64,000 nt of DNA, taken from assembly GCF_020873895.1 (NCBI RefSeq), contig NZ_JAHWGT010000009.1, forward strand, positions 1 through 64,000, given 5' to 3'. This stretch comes from Streptomyces sp. DH12 (GTDB lineage: Bacteria; Actinomycetota; Actinomycetes; Streptomycetales; Streptomycetaceae). Made by a program: the position numbers and the translations under genes. The notes below the pieces were generated by a model. That model was not told where the DNA came from. It worked only from the letters and a program-made list of their open reading frames with translations, and did no database searches. Shown here in pieces: positions 51,785 through 60,738 of the stretch. How positions within the stretch are numbered: the stretch's first letter is position 1; every line of letters starts with the position of its first letter.

Positions 51785-52501
51785 TCGATTCGCCACGGCC
51801 TGCTGGCCCTCCTCGAACGCGGCCCGCGCTACGGCTCACAGCTCCGCTCGGAGTTCGAGTCGCGCACCGGCTCCACCTGGCCGCTCAACGTCGGCCAGGT
51901 CTACACGACCCTCAGCCGGCTGGAGCGGGACGGCATGGTCGCGCAGCAGGGGGAGGACGGGGCCGGCCACCCGCTGTACGTGATCACCGACGAGGGGCGG
52001 GCCGAGCTCCGCACCTGGTTCGAGCGCCCCGTCGACCGCACCAGTCCGGCCCGTGACGAGCTGGCGATCAAGCTCGCCATGGCGGTCGGGGCGTCCGGCG
52101 TGGACATCCGCGCGGTGATCCAGTCCCAGCGGCGGCACACCGTCAAGGCGATGCAGGACTACACGCGCCTGAAGGCCCGGGCCCTCTCCGCCGTCGAGGA
52201 CACCGGCCCGCAGCAGCGCGACGACGTGGCCTGGCTCCTCGTCCTGGAGCAGCTGATCTTCCAGACGGAGGCGGAGGCGCGCTGGCTGGACCACTGCGAG
52301 GCGCGCCTGATCCGCCTCTCGGCGGCGGCCCGGCAGGACCCCGCCCCGGTCCGGGGATCGGCCCCGGGATCGGGGCCGGGCCCCATCCCGGTCCCCTCGG
52401 CGACGGACTCCGACGCCGGCGGCACCACCGGCACCACGGGGGTCGCCGCCGGCACCACGGGGGTCGCCGGCGCGGCCGCGGAGCGCGCGCCCGGCCGCTG
52501 A
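51782..52501 (+). CDS. PadR family transcriptional regulator
   Basis: A 239-residue regulator. The winged helix-turn-helix (residues about 1-75: SIRHGLLALLERGPRYGSQL, VGQVYTTLSRLERDGMV) is followed by a C-terminal dimer helix region (about 90-180) and a ~60-residue Ser/Thr/Ala/Gly tail. ATG 51782 is inside a palindromic operator; an in-frame ATG at 51746 is ruled out by promoter position. PadR members repress stress- and drug-responsive transporters; the ABC transporter genes that follow 118 bp downstream are its likely targets. Confidence 0.94.
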   Translation: MSIRHGLLALLERGPRYGSQLRSEFESRTGSTWPLNVGQVYTTLSRLERDGMVAQQGEDGAGHPLYVITDEGRAELRTWFERPVDRTSPARDELAIKLAMAVGASGVDIRAVIQSQRRHTVKAMQDYTRLKARALSAVEDTGPQQRDDVAWLLVLEQLIFQTEAEARWLDHCEARLIRLSAAARQDPAPVRGSAPGSGPGPIPVPSATDSDAGGTTGTTGVAAGTTGVAGAAAERAPGR

Positions 52502-52619
52502 GGCCCCATCGCAGGCAGCACCGGCAGACCCTGCCACCGAACCGATCCACCACGACGACCGACCGCTCCGAGCGCGCCCGCCGACCCGTGTCGGGCCGCC
52601 CGCCAAGGGGGAACCCTCC

Positions 52620-53390
52620 ATGTCCATACCGACGCCACAGCTGTCACAGCAGGCGCACCAGTCACCCAAGCCCGTTCTGCGGCTCCAGCAGCTGACCCGC
52701 GTCCACGGCACCGGCGCCACGGAGGTGCACGCCCTGCGCGGCATCGACCTCGACGTCTTCCCGGGCGAACTGGTCGCCGTCATGGGCCCGTCCGGCTCCG
52801 GCAAGTCGACTCTGCTCACCATCGCCGGCGGCCTCGACACCCCCACCTCCGGACGGGTCGTGGTGGAGGACACCGACATCACCACCGCCGACCGCAAGAC
52901 CCTCGCCGCCCTGCGCCGCCGCAGCATCGGCTACGTCTTCCAGGACTACAACCTCATCCCGGCGCTCACCGCCGCCGAGAACGTCGCCCTGCCGCGCGAA
53001 CTGGACGGCACCTCCGCCCGCAAGGCGCGCGGGGAGGCGCTCGCCGCGCTGGAGGAGATGGGCCTGGCCCACCTGGCCGACCGCTTCCCCGACGAGATGT
53101 CCGGCGGCCAGCAGCAGCGCGTGGCGATAGCCCGCGCGCTCGTCGGCGAACGGCGGCTCGTCCTCGCCGACGAACCGACGGGCGCCCTGGACTCCGAGAC
53201 CGGCGAGTCCGTCCTCGCCCTGCTCCGCTCGCGGTGCGACGCCGGCGCGGCCGGCGTCCTCGTCACCCACGAGCCGCGGTTCGCCGCCTGGGCCGACCGC
53301 GTGGTCTTCCTGCGCGACGGCGCCGTCGTCGACCAGACCGTGCGCTCCGGCGCCGAGTCCCTCCTCTCGGGGCAGGCGGGCGAGCGGTGA
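52620..53390 (+). CDS. MacB-type ABC transporter ATP-binding protein
   Basis: A 256-residue ATPase of the LolD/MacB/FtsE group. Walker A is GPSGSGKST (residue ~58), signature MSGGQQQRVAIARAL, Walker B RLVLADEPTGALD. It powers the FtsX-type permease encoded immediately after it, whose GTG overlaps this gene's TGA by 4 bp. Such systems act in mechanotransmission, export of peptides or lipoprotein handling. AAGGGGG precedes the ATG. It follows the PadR regulator gene. Confidence 0.96.
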   Translation: MSIPTPQLSQQAHQSPKPVLRLQQLTRVHGTGATEVHALRGIDLDVFPGELVAVMGPSGSGKSTLLTIAGGLDTPTSGRVVVEDTDITTADRKTLAALRRRSIGYVFQDYNLIPALTAAENVALPRELDGTSARKARGEALAALEEMGLAHLADRFPDEMSGGQQQRVAIARALVGERRLVLADEPTGALDSETGESVLALLRSRCDAGAAGVLVTHEPRFAAWADRVVFLRDGAVVDQTVRSGAESLLSGQAGER

Positions 53391-56263
53391 AGAACTGGTT
53401 CCACTCCTGGCGCGCCGCGGTGCGGATCGCCAGACGCGACGCCTGGCGCTTCAAGGGCCGCAGCTTCCTCGTCCTCGCGATGATCGCGCTGCCCATCCTC
53501 GGGGTGAGCGCCGCCGACCTGACCCTGCGCAGCGCCGAACTCTCCCCGCAGGAGCGCGCGACCCGCCAGCTCGGCGCCGCCGACGCCCGGCTGAGCGACC
53601 CCGGCTACGGCGGGGCGCCCGTCCTGCAGTCCCCCGACGGCAAGATGACCACGCTGCCCGAGCGGGACGACGACGAGCCGCTGCCCGAGGGCGACGCCGA
53701 CCTGAACGGCATCGTCCCCGCGGGCGCCACCGTGCTGAAGGACAGCAGCGGGTCCGGGAAGCTGCGGACGGCCCACGGCCTGCTCCACACGGAGATCCGC
53801 GAACTCCAGGCGGCCCACCCGGCCGCGCGCGGCATCATGACGCTGCTCGACGGCCGCTTCCCCGAGCGCGCCGACGAGGTCGCGGCCTCGACGCGCTTCC
53901 TGGAGGAGAGCGGCCTGAAGGTCGGCGGCACGCTCGCCGCCCGCGGACTCGACCGCGAGTACCGGATCACCGGCGCGTACGAACTCCCCGACGACCTGAA
54001 GACGGTCCAGGTCAACGCCCTCCCGGGCGCGTTCCTCGACCCGCTCCGCAAGGGCCTGGAAGCGTCCGGCATGGCCACCGCGGGCAGCTCCACCGGCCTG
54101 CTGGTGAAGCTCGACCGCGACCGGGGGGGCTCCGCGGGCGACGGTTTCACGTGGAACATGGTCAAGGAGGCCAACTCCAAGGGCGTCAGCGTGGTCTCCC
54201 GCGCCGTCCTCGTGGACCCGCCCGCCGACGCCGACGTACCGCTGTACCGACAGAGCAGCTGGTACACGGGCGACTCCGGTGAGAAGAAGGCCGTCCTGGT
54301 CGCCGGCGCCACGATCGTGGGCCTCGCCATGCTGGAGATCTGCCTGCTCGCCGGGCCGGCCTTCGCGGTCGGCGCGCGCCGCTCCCGCCGCCAGCTCGGC
54401 CTGGTCGGCGCCAACGGCGGAGCCCGCAGCCACATCCGCGCCATCGTGCTGGCCGGCGGACTGGTGATCGGCGTGGCCGCGGCCGTCACCGGCACGGTCC
54501 TCGGCCTCGCCCTGACCTTCGCGCTGCGGCCGGTGCTGGAGGACACCCTGGGCCAGCGGTTCGGCGCCTTCGACGTGCGCCCGCTGGAGCTGCTCGGCAT
54601 CGGCGCCCTCGCCGTGCTGACCGGTCTGCTCGCCGCCGTCGTCCCCGCCGTCACGGCCTCCCGCGAGACGGTCCTCGCCTCGCTGACCGGCCGCCGCGGC
54701 GTCCGCAGGAGCAACCGCGTCCTGCCCGTCGTCGGCCTCGCGGCCGCCCTCGTCGGCGGCGCCATCGCCCTCTACGGCTCGGTGGTCACCGACCAGTTCG
54801 TCATCGTCGCCGGGGGCAGTGCCCTCGCCGAACTGGGTGTCGTCGCCATGACGCCGATGCTGGTCGGCGTCTTCGGCCGCGCCGGCCGCTGGCTGCCGCT
54901 GTCGCCCCGGCTGGCCCTGCGCGACGCCGTCCGCAACCGGGGCCGCACGGCGCCGGCCGTCGCCGCCGTCCTCGCCGCCGTCGCCGGCACGGTCGCCGTG
55001 GCCACGTACGCGGCCAGCCAGGACGCCCAGCAGCGCGCCGAGTACACGGCGTGGCTGCCGCATGGAGCCGTCTCGGCTCTCGTCGTCGAAGAGGCCGGCC
55101 GGGACGTCTCCGCGGTGCGTGAGGCCGTGCAGAAGCATCTCCCCGTGGACGTGCGGGCCGACGTCTCGCGGATCGTGGTCGGCAAGCCCGGCTGCTCCCC
55201 CCACGAGGAGGGCGAGGGGTGCGGCCGGCTGGAGGTCGTCGTCCCGAAGGCGAACGAGTGCCCGCTGTGGGGCACCGTCGGCCCCGACGGCGAGGACCCC
55301 TCCGCCAAGTTCTCCCCGCAGGAGCGCCGCAAGCTCGCCGACGACTGGCGCTGCCAGTCCTCCGGTTCCGGCTCCGTCCCCACCGAGGAGAGCCTGGTCG
55401 TGGGGGACGAGAAGCTGCTGACGGTGCTCGGGATCGACGACCCGGCCGCCCGGAAGGCGCTGGCCGAGGGCGGCGTCGTCTCCTTCCACAAGCCGCACGT
55501 CGACGCCGGCGCCCTCGCGGTGCGCCTGGTCACCGACCCGGCCAAGGCCGCCGCGGCGCTGGAGAAGGGCCAGGTCCCGCCCGGCCCGGTGAAGCGCCTC
55601 CCCGCGTACCCGGCCCCCGAGGACACCGACTCCTACGGCGTCTCCGCCGTGATCAGCCCGGCCGCCGCCAAGGCCGCCGGTCTCACCACCGTCCCCATGG
55701 GCTCGTACTTCTCCACCGACCACGTGCCCGGCTCGGAGCAGCGCCAGAAGCTCGACGCGGACCTCGCCCGGATCGGCAGCGACGTCCAGCTGCACGTGGA
55801 GGAGGGGTACGTCAGCGAGTCCGGCATCGTCCTGCTGGCCCTGACCCTCTTCGCCGGCCTCATCACCATCGGCGCGGCCGGTATCGCCACCGGCCTCGCC
55901 CAGGCCGACGCCGAAGCCGACCTGAAGACCCTCGCCGCCGTCGGCGCCCCGCCCCGGGTGCGTCGCACCCTCAGCGGGTTCCAGTGCGGGGTGGTCGCGG
56001 TGATGGGCGTCGTGCTGGGCTCGGTCGCGGGTGTCCTGCCCGCGATCGGACTGCGGCTCACCGAGCGGCGCGAGGCGGCGCGCTGGTACGAGGAGGCCCG
56101 CGACGGCGGCTGGGCCGGCGCCGGCGACCTGCCGCACATACCGGTCGTCGTCCCCTGGGAGACGCTCGGCGCCCTGCTGATCGCCGTCCCCCTGGGCGCC
56201 GCGCTCCTCGCGGCCCTGCTCACCCGGTCGCGCGGGGCGGTGGCCCGCCGGGCGGCGGCCTAG
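53387..56263 (+). CDS. FtsX-like ABC transporter permease
   Basis: A 958-residue MacB/FtsX-family permease. A membrane helix near residue 20-40 precedes a large extracellular domain (about 45-290), then an FtsX domain with three helices (about 295-430), a second helix pair around 450-540, another extracellular domain (about 560-810), and a final FtsX domain with three helices (about 820-958). Two FtsX domains with large extracytoplasmic domains fit an antimicrobial-peptide or envelope-stress transporter. GTG start overlaps the ATPase stop (GTGA), confirming one transporter. Substrate unknown. Confidence 0.94.
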   Translation: MKNWFHSWRAAVRIARRDAWRFKGRSFLVLAMIALPILGVSAADLTLRSAELSPQERATRQLGAADARLSDPGYGGAPVLQSPDGKMTTLPERDDDEPLPEGDADLNGIVPAGATVLKDSSGSGKLRTAHGLLHTEIRELQAAHPAARGIMTLLDGRFPERADEVAASTRFLEESGLKVGGTLAARGLDREYRITGAYELPDDLKTVQVNALPGAFLDPLRKGLEASGMATAGSSTGLLVKLDRDRGGSAGDGFTWNMVKEANSKGVSVVSRAVLVDPPADADVPLYRQSSWYTGDSGEKKAVLVAGATIVGLAMLEICLLAGPAFAVGARRSRRQLGLVGANGGARSHIRAIVLAGGLVIGVAAAVTGTVLGLALTFALRPVLEDTLGQRFGAFDVRPLELLGIGALAVLTGLLAAVVPAVTASRETVLASLTGRRGVRRSNRVLPVVGLAAALVGGAIALYGSVVTDQFVIVAGGSALAELGVVAMTPMLVGVFGRAGRWLPLSPRLALRDAVRNRGRTAPAVAAVLAAVAGTVAVATYAASQDAQQRAEYTAWLPHGAVSALVVEEAGRDVSAVREAVQKHLPVDVRADVSRIVVGKPGCSPHEEGEGCGRLEVVVPKANECPLWGTVGPDGEDPSAKFSPQERRKLADDWRCQSSGSGSVPTEESLVVGDEKLLTVLGIDDPAARKALAEGGVVSFHKPHVDAGALAVRLVTDPAKAAAALEKGQVPPGPVKRLPAYPAPEDTDSYGVSAVISPAAAKAAGLTTVPMGSYFSTDHVPGSEQRQKLDADLARIGSDVQLHVEEGYVSESGIVLLALTLFAGLITIGAAGIATGLAQADAEADLKTLAAVGAPPRVRRTLSGFQCGVVAVMGVVLGSVAGVLPAIGLRLTERREAARWYEEARDGGWAGAGDLPHIPVVVPWETLGALLIAVPLGAALLAALLTRSRGAVARRAAA

Positions 56264-56306
56264 GTCCGGGACACCGGGCCCGCGCCGGTACGGACACCGG
56301 GTCGTG

Positions 56307-56341
56307 CCCCCGCGCGAGGGTGGATCACCTTCGCGCGGGGG
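56307..56341 (+). terminator. Hairpin after the ABC transporter operon
   Basis: A 16-bp stem (56307-56322 with 56326-56341, one G-U pair) with a GAT loop lies 44 bases after the permease stop codon. Confidence 0.75.
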
Positions 56342-56381
56342 CAGACCGAGTGGTGACGCGTCTGTACGAGAGAATGGCGGC

Positions 56382-56924
56382 ATGGAGATGCCGAGGAATG
56401 AACGGTCGGAGAGTCCGCAGGTCCTCATCGTCGGGCAGGACGGAATGGCGCTCGGCGGCGGGAACGGCGACGACGAGTCGCGGGAGATCCCGGTGACGGA
56501 GATGGTCGAGCAACCCGCGAAGGTCATGCGGATCGGCAGCATGATCAAGCAGCTGCTGGAGGAGGTGCGGGCGGCACCCCTCGACGAGGCGAGCCGGGTC
56601 CGGCTCAAGGAGATCCACCACAGCTCGGTGAAGGAGCTGGAGGAGGGCCTCGCGCCCGAGCTCGTCGAGGAACTGGAGCGGCTGTCCCTCCCGTTCACCG
56701 ACGACGGGATCCCCTCGGACGCGGAACTGCGGATCGCGCAGGCGCAGTTGGTGGGATGGCTGGAAGGGCTCTTCCACGGCATCCAGACGGCGCTGTTCGC
56801 CCAGCAGATGGCGGCGCGCGCCCAGTTGGAGCAGATGCGCCGCGCCCTGCCGCCGGGCGTCGGCTCGCAGGAGGACGACGAGCAGGGGCCGAGCAGGGCT
56901 CGTACGGGCGGCCCGTACCTGTGA
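56382..56924 (+). CDS. bpa: Bacterial proteasome activator Bpa/PafE
   Basis: A 180-residue four-helix-bundle protein (DUF2587) that forms a dodecameric ring and opens the actinobacterial 20S proteasome independently of ATP. The core (about 40-140) shows EIPVTEMVEQPAKVMRIGSM, LLEEVRAAPLDEASRVRLKE and ELEEGLAPELVEELERLSL. The protein ends in GGPYL, the HbYX-like C-terminal tail that docks on the proteasome (in mycobacteria GQYL). The start ATG 56382 is 6 bases after GAGAAT, so the transcript may be leaderless. A 15-bp hairpin follows. Confidence 0.95.
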   Translation: MEMPRNERSESPQVLIVGQDGMALGGGNGDDESREIPVTEMVEQPAKVMRIGSMIKQLLEEVRAAPLDEASRVRLKEIHHSSVKELEEGLAPELVEELERLSLPFTDDGIPSDAELRIAQAQLVGWLEGLFHGIQTALFAQQMAARAQLEQMRRALPPGVGSQEDDEQGPSRARTGGPYL

Positions 56925-56980
56925 CCCCTGAACCCGTGAGGGCGTGAACCCGCCCTTTCGAGGCCGCACTTCCGAACCGT

Positions 56981-57013
56981 GACGGCCCGGCACGCACCGC
57001 GTGCCGGGCCGTC
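56981..57013. terminator. Bidirectional 15-bp hairpin between bpa and quinone oxidoreductase
   Basis: Arms 56981-56995 and 56999-57013 are perfectly complementary with an ACC loop, between two convergent genes. Short direct repeats of CCGTTCGCCGTCCG follow (57016-57045). Confidence 0.8.
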
Positions 57014-57091
57014 CGCCGTTCGCCGTCCGCCCGTTCGCCGTCCGGGCCGATGGGGCGCGACCCGTGGGTGGCGCCGCGTCAGGCCACCGCG

Positions 57092-58090
57092 TCAGGCGGC
57101 CGCGCCGCCCGTGCCGGTGGTGAGCAGCACCTTGCCGACGTGCGTGCTGTCCTCCAGCGTCCGGTGGGCCTCGGCCGCCTCCGCCATCGGGAAGGTCCGG
57201 TCGACGACCGGGCGGACGCTGCCCGCCTCGACCAGCGGCCAGACGTGCTCCCGTACGGCGGCGATGATCGCCGCCTTCTCCGCCGGCGGGCGCTTGCGCA
57301 GCGAGGTCGCCGTCACCGCCGCCCGCTTGTCGAGCAGCGCGCCGAGGTTCAGCTCGCCCTTGACCCCGCCCTGGAGTCCGATGACGGCCAGACGGCCGTT
57401 GACGGCGAGCGCCCGCACGTTCGGTCCGAGGTACTTGGCGCCCATGATGTCGAGGATGACGTCCGCCCCGGCCCCGTCCGTCGCGGCGCGCAGCTCCTCG
57501 ACGAAGTCCTGCCGCCGGTAGTCGATGAGGATGTCGGCGCCCAGCTCCGCGCACCGTTCGAGCTTCTCCGGGCTGCCCGCCGTCACCGCGACCCGCGCGC
57601 CGACGGCCTTGCCGAGCTGGATCGCCATGGTGCCGATGCCGCTGGCGCCGCCGTGGACGAGCAGGGTCTCGCCCGGGCGGAGGTGGGCCACCATGAAGAC
57701 GTTCGACCAGACCGTGGCGGTGACCTCCGGAAGCGCGGCCGCCGTGACGACGTCGACGCCCTTGGGGAGCGGCAGGAGCTGACCGGCCGGGACGGCGACC
57801 TTCTCGGCGTACCCGCCGCCCGACAGCAGCGCGCACACCTCGTCACCGACGTTCCAGCCCGAGACGCCGGGGCCGATCGCGGCAACCCGGCCGGAGCATT
57901 CGAGGCCGGGGTAGGGGGACGCGCCAGGCGGGGGGTCGTAGAAGCCCTGGCGCTGGAGCAGGTCCGCGCGGTTGACGGCGCCGGCCGCGACGTCGACGAG
58001 CACCTCGCCCTCGCCGGGCACGGGATCGGGCACCTCGGACCAGACGAGCGCCTCGGGGCCACCGGGTTCGGGAATCGTGATCGCATGCAT
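57092..58090 (-). CDS. NAD(P)H quinone oxidoreductase (zinc-less MDR, PIG3-like)
   Basis: A 332-residue medium-chain dehydrogenase/reductase without structural zinc. The N-terminal region AITIPEPGGPEALVWSEVPDP and the nucleotide-binding LVHGGASGIGTMAIQLGKAVGA match the quinone oxidoreductase (QOR/PIG3) group. It reduces quinones with NADPH and is linked to redox stress. ATG 58090 lies 7 bases after a TAGCCT -10 box. It converges with bpa. Confidence 0.94.
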   Translation of the reverse strand: MHAITIPEPGGPEALVWSEVPDPVPGEGEVLVDVAAGAVNRADLLQRQGFYDPPPGASPYPGLECSGRVAAIGPGVSGWNVGDEVCALLSGGGYAEKVAVPAGQLLPLPKGVDVVTAAALPEVTATVWSNVFMVAHLRPGETLLVHGGASGIGTMAIQLGKAVGARVAVTAGSPEKLERCAELGADILIDYRRQDFVEELRAATDGAGADVILDIMGAKYLGPNVRALAVNGRLAVIGLQGGVKGELNLGALLDKRAAVTATSLRKRPPAEKAAIIAAVREHVWPLVEAGSVRPVVDRTFPMAEAAEAHRTLEDSTHVGKVLLTTGTGGAAA

Positions 58091-58097
58091 GCGCGCG

Positions 58098-58103
58098 AGG
58101 CTA
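58098..58103 (-). promoter_or_regulatory. -10 box TAGCCT for a probably leaderless quinone oxidoreductase gene
   Basis: On the minus strand TAGCCT ends 7 bases before ATG 58090. No ribosome-binding site is seen. Confidence 0.4.
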
Positions 58104-58279
58104 CTCCGCATCCCGCACACGGTGCGGAGCCCGCCGAGCCTCGCACTGCCCGCCTTCGGACTCCGCACCCGGCCCAGGGGGTGTCTCGCCGTTCAAGCCG
58201 GGCTCCCGGCGTGAACGACGGGACACCCCGAGCGTGCGTGCCGGGCGTCGCGGCCCAGGCGGGACTTTCCGGAAACCCC

Positions 58280-59401
58280 CTAGTCCCGGCCGGGGCCGTT
58301 CGCCGCGCCGTTCCAGCTGGAGGGCTTCGCCGTCGTCCGCACCGCGCCGCGCGCCCGGCGCACGATGGTGATGACCCGGTCGGTCAGCTGCAGCGGGCTC
58401 GCCTCGGGGTCGTCGTAACCGATCAGCCGGTGGCCGCGCAGCACGCTCACCACGAGGTCGGAGGTGTGGCGGACGTCCTGCCCGGCCTCGGCCTTCGTGA
58501 CGGGGCGCTCCACGAGGTCGAGCCCCGAGCCCTGGTGGATCAGGTCCTCCAGGACCGCGCCGGCGCTGGGGCTCAGCACGGAGAGGCCGAGCAGCCGTCC
58601 CGCCGCGCTCGCGCTGGTGATGACGGCGTCCGCGCCGGACTGGCGCAGCAGCGGGGAGTTCTCCTCCTCGCGCACCGCCGCGACGATCTTGGCGCCCTTG
58701 TTGAGCTGCCGGGCCGTGAGGGTGACGAGGACCGCGGTGTCGTCCCGCTGCGTGGCGATGATGATCTGCCGGGCCCGCTGGGCCTCGGCGCGCAGCAGCA
58801 CGTCGCTGCGGGTGCCGTCGCCGACCACGCCGGTGAGGCCGTCGGCGTTCACCACGTCGATGACCTTGCTGCTCGGGTCGACCACCACGACCTGTTCCTT
58901 CTTCAGGCCCGTGGCCATGAGCGTCGCCAGCGCGGAACGGCCCTTCGTCCCGAAGCCGACGACGACGGTGTGGTCGCGCAAGGTGGACCTCCAACGCTTC
59001 TGGCGCCACTCCTCGCGGGTGCGCTCGGCCAGCACCTCAAGGGTGGTGCCGACCAGGATGATCAGGAAAAGGACGCGCAGGGGCGTCACGACCAGGATGT
59101 TGACCAGCCGGGCCGCGTCGCTGGCCGGCACGATGTCGCCGTAGCCGGTGGTCGAGAGGGTCACCGTCGCGTAGTAGGCCGCGTCGAGGAGGCTGACGCT
59201 CCCGTCGATGTTGTCCTTGTAGCCGTCCCGGTCGATCACCACGATCAGCACGGTGACGGCGAGGACGAGGAAGGCGAGGGCCAGACGCTGGCCCACCTGC
59301 CGCAGCGGGTGCTCGACCATCGCGCGGGGAAGCCGCACCCGGCCGGTGCCGAGGATGTCCTCCTCCGGCGCGCTCGTCGGTTGCTGACTGGGCAGTTTCA
59401 C
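58280..59401 (-). CDS. Potassium channel protein with RCK/TrkA-N domains
   Basis: A 373-residue ion channel: two membrane helices around a pore loop with selectivity filter TLSTTGYGD (about residue 75-85), then a cytoplasmic Rossmann RCK domain (VVVGFGTKGRSALATL) and a TrkA-C domain. It conducts potassium and is regulated by ligands on the RCK domain. The GTG start (59401) overlaps the moeA stop by 4 bp and lies inside a parS palindrome; the ribosome-binding site is GGGAGGG. Co-transcription with mobA and moeA is implied. Confidence 0.9.
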   Translation of the reverse strand: MKLPSQQPTSAPEEDILGTGRVRLPRAMVEHPLRQVGQRLALAFLVLAVTVLIVVIDRDGYKDNIDGSVSLLDAAYYATVTLSTTGYGDIVPASDAARLVNILVVTPLRVLFLIILVGTTLEVLAERTREEWRQKRWRSTLRDHTVVVGFGTKGRSALATLMATGLKKEQVVVVDPSSKVIDVVNADGLTGVVGDGTRSDVLLRAEAQRARQIIIATQRDDTAVLVTLTARQLNKGAKIVAAVREEENSPLLRQSGADAVITSASAAGRLLGLSVLSPSAGAVLEDLIHQGSGLDLVERPVTKAEAGQDVRHTSDLVVSVLRGHRLIGYDDPEASPLQLTDRVITIVRRARGAVRTTAKPSSWNGAANGPGRD

Positions 59402-59409
59402 GTGAAACA
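59394..59409. other. parS site (ParB-binding palindrome)
   Basis: The 16 bases AGTTTCACGTGAAACA contain the perfect 14-bp palindrome GTTTCACGTGAAAC, identical to the conserved core of bacterial parS; only the first of the 16 flanking-consensus bases differs. It overlaps the moeA stop codon and the channel-gene start codon. In Streptomyces most parS sites cluster near oriC, so this places the window in the origin-proximal core. Confidence 0.93.
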
Positions 59410-60738
59410 CCCTCCCTGGGCAGGTGTCGGCACCGGCGCGGCGGCCGTCCACGGCAGGGGCAGGACTTCCACGTACTCCTCCGGGCGGGCTCCGCCCGGA
59501 GGGATGACGGCGAGGCCGTCGGCCGCGGCGAGGCCGCGGAGCATGGCCGGCCCGGCGTAGTGGAGCGGGACGGCCCGGCCCGCGCGGTGGACGACCGGTA
59601 CGAGCCGGGTGTCCCGCGGGTGGCCCTGCACCGCGTCCCGGACGGGGACGCGGCACGGATCCGGAGCGGGGTGTCCGGCCAGTCCGCGCAGCAGCGGTTC
59701 CGCGAGCGTGAGCAGTCCGGAGACGGCGGCCAGCGGGTTGCCGGGCAGCCCGACGACGTACCGGGGCGTGCCGGGGCCGGCGAGGCGGGCCAGCAGCATC
59801 GGGTGCCCCGGCCGTACGCCCACGCCGTCCACCAGCAGCTCCGCCCCGACCGCCGCCAGGACGGGATGGACGTGGTCGACCGGTCCGCCGGCGGTGCCGC
59901 CCGTCGTGACGACGAGGTCCGTGTCGGCCCCGGTGACGGCCGCGCGCAGCGCCTCGGCGTCGTCCCCGACGCGGCGGACGGCGACGACGTCGGCGCCGAG
60001 GGCGCGCAGCCAGGGCGCGAGCATCGGGCCGAGGGCGTCCCGGACGAGCCCGTCGTGCGGGACGCCGGAGGTGAGGAGTTCGTCGCCGAGGACGAGCACT
60101 TCCACGCGGGGGCGCTCCGCGGTGAGCAGTTCGTCGTACCCGGCGGCCGCCGCCAGGCCGAGGACGGCGGGGGTGACGGCGGTGCCGGCGGCGAGCAGTT
60201 CGTCGCCGGTGCGGCACTCCTGGGCGCGCGGCCGGATGTCCTGCCCGGGCAGCACGTCCCCGCGGGCGTACAGGTGGCCGCCGCCCTCCCCGGTGCGGGC
60301 CCGCTCGCGGTCGGGGCCGGTGCGGGCGTGCTCGGAGCGGATGACGGCGGTGGTGCCGTTCGGTACGCGGGCGCCGGTGGCGATCCGTACGGCGGTGCCG
60401 TCGGCCAGCGCGGGCGCCTCCCCGTGCCCGGCGAGGACGGAGTCGCCCGACCGGATCTCCCACGGGCCGGGGCCGCCGACCGCCCAGCCGTCCATGGCGG
60501 AGGTGTCGAACGAGGGGAGGTCGGTGAGTGCGGTGAGCGGCGCGGCGAGGACCCGGCCGAGCGCGTCGGCGAGGGGGACTCGGCGGGCTCGGGCGGGAGT
60601 GGCGCGGCCTTGGCGGGCGGCGACCTCCCGGGCCCGGTCCCACGCCGCCGCGTGGGGGCCGGGGGCCGCGGGCCGGGCGGACGGGCTGCCGACCAGGGCC
60701 AGTGCTTCGTCGACGCCGTCGACGTCGGGACCGGTCAT
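59398..60738 (-). CDS. moeA: Molybdopterin molybdotransferase MoeA
   Basis: A 446-residue molybdenum cofactor enzyme that inserts molybdate into adenylated molybdopterin. Residues about 60-180 carry the SAMDGWAV and ATGARVPNGTTAVIRSE motifs; the MPT-binding domain (about 215-360) has VLVLGDELLTSG and VTTGGTAGGPVDHV, with GLPGNPLAAVSG later. The MobA gene precedes it with a 4-bp overlap. The 3' end overlaps the potassium channel gene by 4 bp. Length is typical. Confidence 0.95.
   Translation of the reverse strand: MTGPDVDGVDEALALVGSPSARPAAPGPHAAAWDRAREVAARQGRATPARARRVPLADALGRVLAAPLTALTDLPSFDTSAMDGWAVGGPGPWEIRSGDSVLAGHGEAPALADGTAVRIATGARVPNGTTAVIRSEHARTGPDRERARTGEGGGHLYARGDVLPGQDIRPRAQECRTGDELLAAGTAVTPAVLGLAAAAGYDELLTAERPRVEVLVLGDELLTSGVPHDGLVRDALGPMLAPWLRALGADVVAVRRVGDDAEALRAAVTGADTDLVVTTGGTAGGPVDHVHPVLAAVGAELLVDGVGVRPGHPMLLARLAGPGTPRYVVGLPGNPLAAVSGLLTLAEPLLRGLAGHPAPDPCRVPVRDAVQGHPRDTRLVPVVHRAGRAVPLHYAGPAMLRGLAAADGLAVIPPGGARPEEYVEVLPLPWTAAAPVPTPAQGGCFT

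Noticed and set aside
52946-56782. A 1278-residue minus-strand open frame
   Set aside because: It covers the antisense of the MacB/FtsX operon and Bpa, whose motifs are unambiguous on the plus strand.
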